Shown: positions 11,051-22,639 of the stretch, piece by piece | Numbering within the stretch: the stretch's first letter is position 1 | Layout of the letters: each line of letters begins with the position of its first letter | NCBI GenBank assembly: GCA_964019055.1 | Contig: OZ025217.1 | Coordinates: 4,510,617 to 4,574,616, forward strand | Source of the DNA: Anthopleura xanthogrammica | Lineage: Eukaryota; Cnidaria; Anthozoa; Actiniaria; Actiniidae | Length of the DNA: 64,000 nt | Direction of reading: 5' to 3' | Made by a program: the position numbers and the translations under genes | The notes under the pieces: generated by a model | Told to the model about the DNA's origin: nothing | Seen by the model: only the letters and a program-made list of their open reading frames with translations | The model's database searches: none

Positions 11051-14000
11051 GTAGGTTTATTTACTTTCTGGTGAAATAGTTAAGTTACTGACAAAAGTTA
11101 GTAAATGATTAATTTATACTGTAAGCCTTCTATTAAATCCCCCCTGGGGTAGTCTCCCTCGCATAATTACTAGTTTGAATGTACCTAAAAACAAAGGAAA
11201 ATTGCATTTCTGAGGATCTAAAATTTCAAAAAAATTAACCGAACTCTCCTATGCTCAGTTTACGAGATCGAGGTCATGAGCAAATTTCATACATTTTAAT
11301 TCAAAATAAATGTTGCAAATCATCCACACGCTGGGAATTGCATTGTATTAGGGGGGGATCAGTGAAGCTTTTACTAGTTATGAGTGGGGATCACTAAAGT
11401 GCCATACTGTTTAAAGGGGGGATCAAATCAAATTTGACCTCGTCTGACAAATCCCCACCCCCCTCCCCCGAACGACTCAGTTTATTGAAACATGGAAAAC
11501 TTTAGGATCAAATAAAGTATCACTATTAACTGTCTCGCATCGATATATTTTAAACATTTAACAGAATTCAAACGAAAGCTTACAAGAACAAGCACAGGCA
11601 TTGTTGCGCCAGGCTTGCCAAGTTTTGGCAAGCGGCAACAATTCCGGCAACAATCCAGGCAACAATCCAGGCAACAATCCAGGCAACAATCCAGGACTAC
11701 TAGCCTCCGCCGCCTCCTCTGCAAGCGGAGTAAGCGGATCCTCAACCAGCCCGGCCCGCGCTCTGCAAGAGCACAGAAGGTTGTTCAATAGGCAAATGGT
11801 GTGTATACGTCTCTTATCGGTAGATTATATAAGGTTTTTTATCAGTGTCTTCTTATAAGCTGCATTTTGCATCATGATAACGGGTTTCACCATCGTGGAC
11901 CTAGTGTCCTCGATCTGATACCGAAGACAACTACATTTGGTGATCCTTGAAATACGCACACTTTTTATCCATTAAATATCCAAAAAAAAAAAAATTGAAA
12001 TAGCGATTAACAATAAGAAAATAAGTATGTCATTCAGTTGTCGTTCCCTCTTATTTGACCATAGAGAGTTCAACCCTACGGGAGAGGAAGGCGCTCTGCT
12101 ACAAATCGCCGTGCAGCCCCTAAAGGTATGCTGTATTGCACAGAGGTCTATATTAGTTTACATAACTGTTACTTATTAGATTTACCACTCCACTATGGAG
12201 GGTAAACCTTAAAGGTTGCCCATCCAATTATAAAATTCTAATTTAGAAGTTGACATTTATATGGAGGCACAAAAAACATGAAGAACTATATCTACTCACA
12301 TATACTACATTGAGGTTGTGCGATGCTCGAACCCAGGTCGTATTGGTAAGAGGTGAGCCCTCTTACCGCTGCCATCCAGAAAGTCCTTTAAAGTCTATTT
12401 AATGTATTTTAATGTCTTAGAGCGAACGTTCACACGAGCCATGGTTTGTTTGGCTTACAAAGACCAGACGGCAGTGCCAACGGCCCTAGAAAAGCTGAGC
12501 TTAAGAAGGCATGGTCTTGGTGAAAAAAAAGTAATTTTCCCCTCAGACGTTACTTCAATGGTAGTTAAAGACGTCTTGTATGAGTGAGTATCCGTATAGA
12601 GATAACAATAGTGTTGATACTTTCTTCTAAACGACGAAGTGGTTTACTACGTTAATCGCGTAGCAGATGTCTTTATATATTTTATTTCCTAAGCATGACT
12701 TTGATTTTTTTTCACAGTGCATTCCCTAAACTTCGAGAACGTGGCGGGTTCGAAATGCTTCTAACAAAAGAAAAAAGCCGCACTCAGCTACGCGTTGTGC
12801 AAGTGGGTGGGTGCTCTACGGATGAACTGAAGTGTTTGGGCACTGGTCGGATTTACATCCGACCAGTGCAATGCGATATTCCCCTCGAGGAAAAGGACGA
12901 AGTGGTCGATGACGGAGATGAAGAAGAGTGTTTGGTCTGCAGGAAAAATTTCCCTCTCCGTTTCATGAGAGAACATATGAAAATTTGCGAGGCAAGGGCT
13001 CAAGTTTGTTGATCAGGCTTTGTGTTTTATTCAGTATCATAGTATCATAAAAAAACAACTGTATACATAAAGAAAGGTGGTCAAAGTGTTTTCAAAACGA
13101 CGTAAAACATGTGTAAACACTTAGTTTGACCATCTTACCCAAATATAAAGGTATATCAATAGTAGCATCCCTCATATGTATTTCGGAAAGCCTCTGTCAT
13201 AGGTAACTAAGTGGAGAAAGATACCAGTGAAGATATACCATAATTTCTGACATCCTTTTGGTATACTGTTAGGGACTGTGCAATAATTACCAGGAGGGGG
13301 GGGGGGGCCGGAAAACCAGATTTGGCAAGCAAAAACTTAGGCTGTGCCCCCCATCCAAAACAAAAAAAAATAGTTCTTACCCCCCCTCCTGTTACGTTAG
13401 AAATAATATCAAAATGAGTGTGAAATGAGAGATTTTACTTTGAGCCCCCCCTATCTTGGCATCAATTTTATGTAATGCCCCCCCCCCCCCTCTGGTTTTC
13501 CGGCCCCCCCCCCTTCCCGGTAATTATTGCACAGTTCCTTAGATATATATGTGAGATAGTCAAAGTTTTTTTTTGCAAAACGCTGTAAACATGCATACAA
13601 TTTTCCAAATATTATATATTTCTATTACTGAATAGTTATATTTCGGTTTTTGTTTCAGACAAACGATTATGTAGCCGATAACGAAGTATATACAAAAAAT
13701 AATTTGAAAGTTTTTTTTTCTAATCCATTTTCGACAATGTAGTGTTTCTTCTTGTTTCACAAGGTTGTGGAGGATGAAGGTCGAGATAGTGATGATGATA
13801 ACTATCTGACATCGGCATTTGTCTACAAGTAAGTACTGAAACGGTATTATTAATTAAAAGATTTTATTTTTGTAATTTGGTTCTTCATGTGATTTAAAAT
13901 GTTCATATCAGTGATAACGAGTCAGCATCTCCAGCGCAAGGGCAAGGTGTAGGACGAAGGACAGGACAAGTTTCACGTGCAACACGAGGGACGGGAAGAG

Positions 14001-17000
14001 GTGTAGCTCAAGAGATCACGGGAAGAGGTGTAGCTCAAGAGATCACGGGACAAGGTGTAGCTCAAGAGATCACGGCCGGACAAGGTGAAACAGAAGGTCA
14101 ACCGCAAGGTGCAGTGCCATCCAAGTAAGTTTTTGCTTATTCATGTTAAATATGTGACATTTATATAGCTCATGATCAACCGAGGTGTACACCAAGGTTG
14201 GGGTATATAACCTTCTTGTTTTCGTTTGTGGTAAGGTTTCGAAGAAAATAAAAGAGAATTTAGAGTTTATAATTTCCAGTGTTTTGAGGAGCATTTGCAA
14301 CATCTTTATTGCATTTCAGAGAAAACAAATGAGAAGTTATAATAACAATAATCCCCTTAAATTGCAGCCCTCCCCCAAGTCTTTAAAGAATGAACGGTTA
14401 AATTTCTTACCCTGATTACTTGTTAACCATCCTTCCCTTTCCCTCCATATTTTTATATTTCAGCCTACCAACAACCAATAGCCACGTCAGCAATGCCGTT
14501 GAGAAGACCATTAAGGAAATGTAAGATCGATGAATTACAATACATAAATTAACGAGCCATCAAAAAATGGGGCGAACGAACGAACGAACGGGCGACCAAC
14601 GGACAGACGAAAGGACAGATGCATAAATAACTTGGCCATGTTTAAAAATGGTTTTCAAATATTTATCTTTTTAATCTACAGGGAAAACTGTTTTGATCCG
14701 GTCACCATCCTCAAATGCTACAAGGGAAATTATTTAAGAGGGCGGAAACTCGACTTGGAACTAACAGATATCGAAAATTTCGATGTTCTAGAAGGCAGCA
14801 CATTCGAAATTTTTGTGTCAAGGTACAACTTATTCGAGGATGCCATGTCTGAGGTTCTCACACAGACACCAGAGTTCAGTCTTCCGTTGGACGTAACTTT
14901 CAACGGAGAATGTGCGAGGGATTTTGGGGGTCCTAGAAGAGAATTTCTTGGTGCTGTTGTCAGGGCCGTCCAAGAAAGGCTTTTCTCCGAAAACGAGAAT
15001 GGAGAGGGTTACTCGTTTGTGCAAGACATCACAGCCCTACATAACAGATACTACTATGGTGCTGGGCTGTTTATAGGTAAGAGCCATAACTATATTTTAG
15101 TCGTAAATATTATCATTATTTCATTTGACCGCGGGACTGGGATTTTGCAAAAGTTTGGGCTTGGAAATGGGATTAGGATCCCCCTTCTGGACCCTCTTCC
15201 AGCTTCGTCAGCATATCATGTCTGGTTAAGCCACACAGCCTGAATTGGTTACGTCTTTCTTGTTTACAAACTGCTAGTAAATATTTTTCAGGTTATAGTA
15301 TACTTCAGGGAGGACCACTTCCTTCCTTTTTTGACGAAAAAGCCCTGGATAATTTATTCCACGGCATTGGCAGTGAAGAAGAGAGGCAATTTCAGGAAGG
15401 CCTAGACCAATTCGGCTTACTGAAGGTATAGTTCATCTCCATATTTAATTTCTTCCTTATCCTCGCTGGCCTGTTCGAGTAGCTGTATGAGTACCGCATA
15501 TATGACTTTCTAAGAGTGAATCGTTGTAACATTCGTGCATGACAGATCATTAGAAGAAAGCCGTGTCTGGGATATGTTTTCCGTAAGATGGCAATACACC
15601 AACTCACATACCCGAAGTTGGTGAAGATGCTAAAGACCAACTTTTCGGAGGAAGGCACTAATGTCAGAACAAGGGAAGACAAATCTTATCGGCTTTTCCT
15701 GAACTTCCTGAAGGAGGTCCAAGGTAAGAATTTATATTCTAAGTTCTTTAGTTTCAGTCACTGGAAGTTGAGTTTATCAGTTAGACGACATAAAAAAGCG
15801 CGCCCGTGGCGTTATAGACGCACGAGAGAAAATATACAGAACGATTAACAGTTAACTGTTAATCGTTAATAGCGCGTCTATAACACCATGGACGCGTCTA
15901 ACTGATTTATAATATGAACAAAAATCTACCACGCTACCCATGGGCAAATAGTTCATAGGCATTTCAGCTAATCGGAGCGCGCGTTATAAAAATCGAAGAC
16001 ATTTTAGCGTGCGTGACACTAAAATAACGTAAACATGCTACTCCTAGCACTTCTCTCGGGCTCGCACAATCTCCCACGTGCTTATATTTAAGCAATAGAA
16101 GCTAGTTTCTATGACTCTACCGGTGTAATAGAGCACGCGCGATGTTGGGAGAAACACTAGAAAACGTTTTCGAGTGTTTCTCATAACATTGCAAGTGCTC
16201 TATTTCACCGGTAGAGTCATAGAAACAAGCTTCTATTGCTTTTATGATATAGCAGAAGATGTTTTATGCTTGTAAAAGTGCTTTATCTTCTGATCAAAAT
16301 TGCAGTTCTCCAGCCTGCGCCAATAGCGAATCACATTCGTCGTACTATATTCATCATTTTCATTGACAAAGCGTTTCAACAGTACGAGTTTTGTTGAAAA
16401 TTGTGATGCAAAAATTGAGAAAAACAAACTTTTAACAAACATTGAGAAAACCAACTTAAAACCAAGTCTGGTAAAAGTGAAAGGTGCCACAAAATTGATT
16501 TGCCATGTGCATATTTTCGCCCTCCATACCATTTTAGGTATGAAAAACATAATTTACAGAACACTGTTCTAGATGGAAAGTTTGTGTGGATGATTAAAAT
16601 TTTATTTAAAGCTTTACTCGTAGGATTAAAGTTTTGTTGTTCGCTTTTTTTGTTAGCATTTCTACAGGCTTGAATTCAGAATTCTACAGGCATTTTTTCG
16701 TAATTTTTTCTGTATTTTTCTTCGAGTTTGGAGTAAGAATGTAACAGTTAGAGAAACCTTGTTTGAGCTGTCAATCAAAAACCATGAAATAGAGCATAGG
16801 TTTCCAGCCAATCAGAGCGCGCGTACTATCTAAGCTATATTATAAAACTCAACATAGCACGCGCGCTCGTTTTCTATCTGTTCAATAGTAGTAGACAAAG
16901 TAATTTGGGTGGGTTTGTTACGCGAAGTTGCTAAAACTGAAAGATTTTGTCTAAAAAAAAGATGGCATCGAAATCGGCATTTCTCCTTAGATTTAATTTG

Positions 17001-17379
17001 AGGTTATGCTTTCAAATGTTTTTGCCACTTTTTTTGTTTTGGATTTTTTGAACAGGGAAGGATTTTCATCAGTCAAGCGCACTTATTCATTTAACTGTAT
17101 GTTTATACGACTATTCAATTTGCAGCTGGAAGAAGACCCGTCACCCTAGGGATGGTCCTCAAATTTGTCACCGGCTGCGAGAATGAACCTATACTAGGGT
17201 TTTCCATCCAACCTAGTATAGAGTTCTGCGACAGTTTGCCATCCTGCCTGCCAATCAGCAACACATGTGCCAACAAACTTACACTGCCATGTGGTGAAGT
17301 CATTGGAGGGAAGAAGAAGGAAGATGTGTTTTCTTTTTTTGACATGGCATTTGCCAATGATTTTTTCGGGAAAGTGTAA
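11048..17379 (+). CDS. HECT-type E3 ubiquitin ligase carried by the transposon
   Basis: Twelve coding exons join in phase: 11048-11050, 11565-11798, 12065-12125, 12421-12583, 12718-12991 (GC donor), 13764-13828, 13912-14124, 14464-14520, 14682-15076, 15292-15425, 15546-15723 and 17126-17379. They encode 676 residues without a stop. The N-terminus has a GNNP repeat and an Arg-rich patch. Exon 12718-12991 carries CLVCRKNFPLRFMREHMKIC, a CxxC...HxxxC finger like UBZ ubiquitin-binding fingers. Exon 13912-14124 has GVAQEITG repeats. Exons from 14682 form the HECT domain: FNGECARDFGGPRREFL, then QGGPLPSFF, then the C-lobe PISNTCANKLTLP with the catalytic cysteine near residue 640. Catalytic parts look complete. 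HECT ligases pass ubiquitin from E2 to substrate through this cysteine. The C-terminal stop lies inside a GTAAGT array. Coral databases, as I recall, hold many G2E3-like HECT genes of this type. Confidence 0.92.
12315..12375 (-). mobile_element. tRNA-like SINE head fragment
   Basis: On the minus strand a B-box-like GGTTCGAGCAT follows an A-box-like GGCAGCGGTAAGAGGG. It lies in an intron of the HECT gene. No complete tRNA cloverleaf was evident, so a SINE or tRNA relic is preferred to a tRNA gene. Confidence 0.45.
13271..13539. mobile_element. MITE with AGGGACTGTGCAATAATTACC ends, nested in the transposon
   Basis: About 270 bp. The left end AGGGACTGTGCAATAATTAC and the right end GTAATTATTGCACAGT are inverted, with G-runs and C-runs just inside. 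It lies in the intron between exons 12718-12991 and 13764-13828 of the HECT gene. A diverged relative lies at 17603-17919. Confidence 0.85.
15776..15906. mobile_element. Palindromic element in HECT intron
   Basis: The arms ATCAGTTAGACG and CGTCTAACTGAT lie at the ends, with a second inner palindrome around TTAACAGTTAACTGTTAA. It is about 130 bp and fits a small hairpin MITE nested in the last HECT intron. Confidence 0.75.
16091..16240. mobile_element. Hairpin element with AGCAATAGAAGCTAG arms
   Basis: The left arm 16091-16136 reads through TATGACTCTACCGGTG. The right arm 16195-16240 is its reverse complement with few changes. A further inner palindrome (AACACTAGAAAACG / CGTTTTCGAGTGTT) follows. 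It lies in the same 1.4-kb HECT intron. Confidence 0.8.
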
Positions 17380-17585
17380 GTGTAAGTGTAAGTGTAAGTG
17401 TAAGTGTAAGTGTAAGTGTAAGTGTAAGTGTAAGTGTAAGTGTAAGTGTAAGTGTAAGTGTAAGTGTAAGTGTAAGTGTAAGTGTAAGTGTAAGTGTAAG
17501 TGTAAGTGTAAGTGTAAGTGTAAGTGTAAGTGTAAGTGTAAGTGTAAGTGTAAGTGTAAGTGTAAGTGTAAGTGTAAGTGTAAGT
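17374..17585 (+). repeat. (GTAAGT)n hexamer array overlapping the HECT stop codon
   Basis: About 35 head-to-tail copies of GTAAGT. The HECT gene ends GTG TAA inside the first unit. Each unit is a consensus 5' splice site in the sense orientation of the gene. Confidence 0.97.
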
Positions 17586-17602
17586 ATTTTTAGTTAAGTT
17601 TA

Positions 17603-17919
17603 AGGGACTGTGGAAATAGAACCAAAAAATTAGTTCTTACCCCCCCCCCCCTCCCCCTCCCCCACATTAGTTAAAATGTACTCACATGGTGAGGCTGTCA
17701 TGTCACTGAGACAGGGGCTAGGAGACAAAAAATGCAGATTGCGGTTTGTTTTTGCTTCATAGAAGCTAAGAAATCTCAATAATTTACAGAGTTTCTTGAG
17801 ATTTGCAAGAGGGCTCATATCATTTACTTTGAGCTCCCTATCTTGGCATCAACTTTACCTAATGCCCCCATCTGTTTTTTTGGCCCCTCCCCCCTCATGT
17901 TAATTATTGTACAGTCCCT
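17603..17919. mobile_element. MITE relative of 13271-13539
   Basis: The ends AGGGACTGT and TTAATTATTGTACAGTCCCT are inverted. It contains C-runs and a G/T-rich interior as in the relative. It lies in the spacer between the 3' ends of the HECT and transposase genes. Confidence 0.75.
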
Positions 17920-18274
17920 AATTTGCTAGCACGCAACATATACCTGTTCTTAAAGGTTGTCATTGCCAAAGGCGAAAGACGATACTGATAGACGTAGAGT
18001 CATTTCAAGATTTCAAGATCAAACAATAGCTGGAATCATTCCGATTGTTTTTTTCTTCGCTTTTTAGGTTTAATAAGATACCCAGCTAGTGTCAAGTTGA
18101 AATTGAATTGACTCGCGAAATTTGTCTTGGAATGACGTACCACCTACCGCTGTTCGCATTTGGCGATGGCACCTTTTTTGCCTGGCATATAGGTACATAT
18201 AGCTACATTACAAAACCTATATGTATTTTAATATAAAACGATACGATATCTTTACACTTAAATTTATATCTTCT
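17920..18274. other. Spacer between convergent transposon genes
   Basis: No coding exon was found. This is the meeting point of the two convergent transposon genes, so their 3' UTRs should lie here and in 17380-17919. Confidence 0.5.
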
Positions 18275-20785
18275 TTAATCGGCATTTTTTAATTCACGCA
18301 TTATTTGCAAGGCTGAAAGAAAAGGGTGTATATCCCACGGATCAGCTCTAGATATCTGGTTAACCCTGTTTTGAAAATATTCCAAAGCACTTGCATCAAG
18401 GAAGCAAGTGGTTTCGGGAACGACAATCCCATCATCCTCGATTTCATCGGGCAAGTTTGCTGCTGGGTCAACGCCATATCCTTGCGACTCAACCTGAAAT
18501 TAACGAATTTAATGTTAACTACATAAGGGCTCGTTTACACTAGCGATTTTTTGGGGCGATTTTAGGTGCGATGTTTGCGGCGATTTGGGTCATAGTCAAA
18601 AACGGTAAAAGAATTAACTTGTAAAGTTTTATTCAGGACAACAAGATGACCTGGGCAAATAACTCTTTAGAAGCATGCATATGAGACAAAATTTATTATA
18701 TTTTCAAAAATCGCCGCAGTTCGTCAATAAGTGTTAATTATTCTCGAAGTCAGTCTGCTCACGCACAAGGGAAATAAAAGAGGTCTATTTCATTGAAGTC
18801 TACTCTTGAATTTATTTTTTACCTCATTAAGATCTTCAAAGCATTCAGAAGCCACAATATCTTCTTCATTCCTAATTTCTTGCATCCCCATGATAAATAG
18901 TTGAATGGGCGTTTTATTTCCTGCTGTCCGTACTTTGTGATTGTTCCAGGAAAGTACAAATTTTGCTAGACATTCATTGATGGCTGGCAGGTAAACAGCG
19001 TGCAAACAAAATAAGTGGTCTTCATTATCGATATCAAGATATTGATTATATTCGAGGAGCATGAAAAAATCTTTAAAAAGAGAGAGAACGGTTTGATAAA
19101 CATCGCGCCAGAGCCTTTCTATTCTGGAATTGTGAACACTTCTGCCAGTGATGTAGCTTCGTCTTCCTGGTCCTCTTGACGCGTTAGTCAACATGTAATA
19201 CGAGACATCTCTATTTTCAACACCCATATCGCCCCTGACACGCGAGGGAAGGCCCCATTCTCCAACAGCCCCAGTAAATAAATTTAAGACCGTAGCGGAC
19301 GTGTTATTGGTACTACATTTCAAGTAGACAATTGCTCGACTGTAACCATCGATGCACCCGTGTACTACGAATCTCCACCTTGAAAAGAGAGAGAGAAAAA
19401 AAAGGTTACAGTTAAGCTCATTTTTCTGCTAAAAATAAATTTCCTCACTTATCATTCCATAAAATCAGTACGTCAATCAGCAAATCACTCAATCAATCAC
19501 TCCTTCCCAAATTATAATATTTCTGAATTACTTCTATTAAATTACTCCTAATATTCAGTCCATTTGCAGTAAGAGGGAATCATATATACTTCTTTGAACT
19601 AGTTCATGCTCTCTTGTTTGAGAAGACAAGGGTAGCAATGTTGATCAGACGTAACAGTTGCGCGATCCATTATCATTGCCTTCAGTATATACCGTATCAG
19701 TTTATGATTCCCATCCATATGCCATAGTGCAAGTGGTGAATGCACGTTATAAACACGTCTACGAATTGGGTTCATGGATCGTAATCTTCGGCCTACAGGA
19801 TCATTCCTTTTAATCGCACTTCTAAGTCTTGCTCTTTGAACACGTATTCCCTCTGACGTTAGAGCACCCTGTATAGTTTTAAAACCTAGGATAAAAGCAA
19901 TCACTCGGTTAATTAACAAAAGGAAATTGTACGAATAGTCATGATATTGTCACACACCTGAACGGGGAAAACTAGCAAGAATCCTTTGAACATGCGCGTC
20001 AAGGACATCGTCATCAATATCACTGTATCGGGACTTGTTGGTAAGTTGGTACTCCCTTAACCTGTTCTCTACCGTTCTTTTGGAAACACTGAGCATCAGC
20101 GCTATGTCTTGTACAGTAAAGTCGTTTTCTATATGACGTTAAGAAAACATATATGGTCATACGTTCTTTAGCTTCTTCCAACTCATATAATACCTTATCC
20201 GGCTTTTAATATTCCTCCCACCCATCCATCCATCCATCCACTCACCCACCCATCCATCCATGCATCCACTCACCCACCCACCCACCCATCCATCCATCCA
20301 TCCACTCACCCACCCACCCAACCATCCATCCATCCATCCATCCATCCACTCACCCAACCACCCATCCATCCATCCATCCATCCACCCATCCATCCATCCA
20401 TCCACTCACCCATCCATCCATAGCATTTATACAGAATATATAGCACTTCCAACAACTAACCTTTGAAGAAAAGCACTTGCTCATATGAAATTGCGAATTT
20501 TGGCCTGCCTCTACGTCCCTGACTCTCGATAGGTGCTTCATAATTAAAGTAACACTCTGCTGACATGTTATTACTTGCTTCTTTTTGAATTAAATGGCGT
20601 GCATTATTAATTGAATCGCAAACTTGTACTGGGATGCTGTCATTCAGGAGAGCAGCCTCTGCGATAGCTTCAAGCCTTAATACAGTGTGGTTTAGGACCT
20701 CGCAGCTTGGGCTTCCGTCTAATATTCTTTGGACATTTTTCAATTCTGCAAGTAGTAGGTCAATGTCACTCTGGTAACTGGCCAT
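18275..20785 (-). CDS. DDE transposase (IS3EU-like, rve-type integrase core)
   Basis: Five coding exons join in phase: 20785-20461, 20128-19958, 19885-19693, 19378-18823 and 18493-18275. They give 487 residues with stop TAA at 18277-18275. The N-terminal region ([15 protein letters not shown]) is probably helical. Residues about 112-131 ([20 protein letters not shown]) form a helix-turn-helix for DNA binding. The integrase core carries a complete triad: D223 in WHMDGNH, D280 in VRGDMGVEN and E317 in [11 protein letters not shown], a D-56-D-36-E spacing. The C-terminus ends in an acidic tail. All parts are intact, so it is predicted to be an active cut-and-paste transposase acting on the 997-bp TIRs. 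The start codon lies 11 nt inside the inner end of the right TIR, and the gene is expected to use the TIR-borne 5' exon. Confidence 0.92.
20217..20420. repeat. CCATCCAT / CCACTCACCCACC minisatellite
   Basis: Pyrimidine-rich tandem array of CCAT, CCAC and CTCA blocks in the first coding intron of the transposase gene. Frames across it are artefacts. Confidence 0.95.
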
Positions 20786-21497
20786 CTGGAGAGCCTTTTT
20801 GAAGGATCCACTTGCTAAACTCTAGGATGACAGAAATAAAGTAAAATAAAAAATGGGGAATCAATGAAGATTAAGAAAGTCATAGGTGGCATTTTGCTAA
20901 GTTACAGTTGAAGGATATGTGGTGCTTAAGGGTCAAAGAACTTAAAGGGCACGCTCAATCCTTGACTTTTATGACTTTTCTCAGTGTATACACTAATTTG
21001 AGAAAAGGAATTTGGAATTGCATGTAGTTTGCCAAAATATCATTGAATGCAACTGCTGTTAGAGAAATTATTCGGTCCACGCGGCGAGGGTAAGTTCACA
21101 ACACTTTATTAATCAGTCTACGAATGTGTCCATATTCATGATGCAAATTAGTTGATCGCTTTCACCAATGCGTGTTAAGGAAGCAGGATATATTTCCTAC
21201 TATATTTAGCCGATCATTTAAACAATACTTTGTTTAAAAAACATCTAAATTAGGGGGGAAAAGTCACTTAACAAATCACTTACCTATAGTAAATGTCGAG
21301 ATGTCGCCGCCGTCGTGTCCAAAGGTCGAGTGCGATCGGGTTTCATAGGTTTCGCGCTTAAAGTCTTAAACTCTACCCACCCCTCCCTAGTAAGTTGGTA
21401 TCTGCTAAAAGCCACGCTCTGCGGGAGACTAGCTATTCCATTCGACGTTAAGCTATTCCAATCGACACTAAGCTGTCCCAATTGATATCAAGTTTCC
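20786..21497 (-). promoter_or_regulatory. TIR-borne promoter, 5' exon and first intron of the transposase gene
   Basis: Mirror image of the left TIR. The 5' exon ends at 21284 before GTAAGT, and exon 2 begins at 20821 after TCCTAG and runs into the ATG at 20785. It is identical to the left TIR where compared, so both transposon genes share one promoter sequence. Confidence 0.7.
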
Positions 21498-21792
21498 CCA
21501 ATCGATAGTTGGCTATTCCATTTGACATCGATAGCTAGACCAATCGATAGTTGGCTATTCCATTTGACATCGATAGCTGGACCAATCGATAGTTTGCTAT
21601 TCCATTTGACATCGATAGCTAGACCAATCGATAGTTTGCTATTCCATTTGACATCGATAGCTAGACCAATCGATAGTTTGCTATTCCATTTGACATCGAT
21701 AGCTGGACCAATCGATAGTTTGCTATTCCATTTGACATCGATAGCTAGACCAATCGACGTATGTGTATTTTTGGTGGTGTTGGCCGCCCATA
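20796..21792 (-). repeat. Right terminal inverted repeat, 997 bp
   Basis: Reverse complement of 10051-11047 at equal length. The inner boundary is at the T-run of 20796-20800, beyond which the two sides diverge. Confidence 0.96.
21498..21757 (-). repeat. 42-bp subterminal tandem repeats, right
   Basis: Mirror copy of the six-unit array at 10086-10345, with the same order of variant units. That shared order points to a single recent origin of both TIRs. Confidence 0.95.
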
Positions 21793-21798
21793 TGCCAT
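21793..21798. repeat. Right target-site duplication TGCCAT
   Basis: Directly follows the terminal CCCATA of the transposon and matches 10045-10050. Confidence 0.93.
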
Positions 21799-22639
21799 GC
21801 ATGACCTTGTTTGTTGTATACATTAATTACCAAATATTCTGCTTTTATCCGGATCGCCTAATAGCGTAAATACTTTAAGAACAGCTCTGGTTTTTGAGTA
21901 GCTATAAGCTTGTTTCTAGTTTGGATTGTTTGACTGACTTTCAAGCGTATGCTCTTTTTCTTTTGCATGAGTCACATCCGCTTTACTTATGTTATGAGTA
22001 CGCCCACACATGGGTGTCACTAAGATCATAGTAAATATTAACTATGCTAAGCTCCACTTTGGTAGCTAAGAATTTAATAACCTAGCTTAAAATGTAAAAG
22101 AAAGGGTGTATAAGACCTCCTTCTAATCTTTCTATCCCCTTGCCAAGAAGCGAGTCTAAAACATGGCACGCAAATTCATTCAATTGCTTAAGGATCCATA
22201 ACCATTCTTAAAAGCAAACGTAAGGTAACAAAAGGTAACAGTAGGGAACAGAAAAGAATAAAAGCATCTAATAATACCAATAATAATAATGATAAAAAGA
22301 TGGGAGATAAATGTTTTGTGATAAACTGCATGTGCGATTATTATCCAAATTCGTAATTAAAAAAAAATTATATGACATTGTTCTTGTAATTAGATGTATA
22401 CCCACTGAAAGGGAAACTCATTTGGAAAAGATATATGTTAGGCCCTCGTACGAAAAAGGTGAACAAAAAAGAAAAATATATATATCAAAAAAATTTCTCA
22501 CAAAAGTACTCACAAAAGGTAAACACCGTAATTTATTTGTAGATTAACAGAATATTAATGAAGTTAGTCATGAAATTCGTAAAACACACGCAAGTCTCAC
22601 CTGTAACTTCAGAGTAGCATAAGAAGAATACGATACAGT
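21799..22639. other. Non-coding flank, no gene seen
   Basis: AT-rich DNA to the right of the transposon. I found no exon or structured repeat. Confidence 0.5.

Larger units (their letters stand above)
10051..21792. mobile_element. Complete IS3EU-like DNA transposon with HECT ubiquitin ligase gene
   Basis: The element is 11,742 bp. It starts TATGGGCGGCCA and ends TGGCCGCCCATA, has 997-bp terminal inverted repeats, and is flanked by the perfect 6-bp duplication TGCCAT. Inside are two intact spliced genes facing each other: a HECT E3 ligase (11048-17379, plus) and a DDE transposase (20785-18275, minus). The 6-bp duplication, TAY/RTA-type ends and an IS3-like integrase core fit the eukaryotic IS3EU superfamily as I recall it; the superfamily name is an inference. 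Both genes are intact and the TIR stretches compared are identical, so the copy looks young and possibly active. Several smaller elements (13271-13539, 15776-15906, 16091-16240, 17603-17919) sit inside its introns and spacer. Confidence 0.93.

Noticed and set aside
13655..13764. Alternative HECT exon after CAG near 13659
   Set aside because: Although an acceptor-like site exists, the sequence has a stop within a few codons in the needed frame, and 12991 joins 13764 in phase.
17267..17593. KCKCKC-repeat frame across the GTAAGT array
   Set aside because: The HECT reading frame stops at the first array unit; the repeat frame is out of phase with the C-lobe and arises from the simple repeat.
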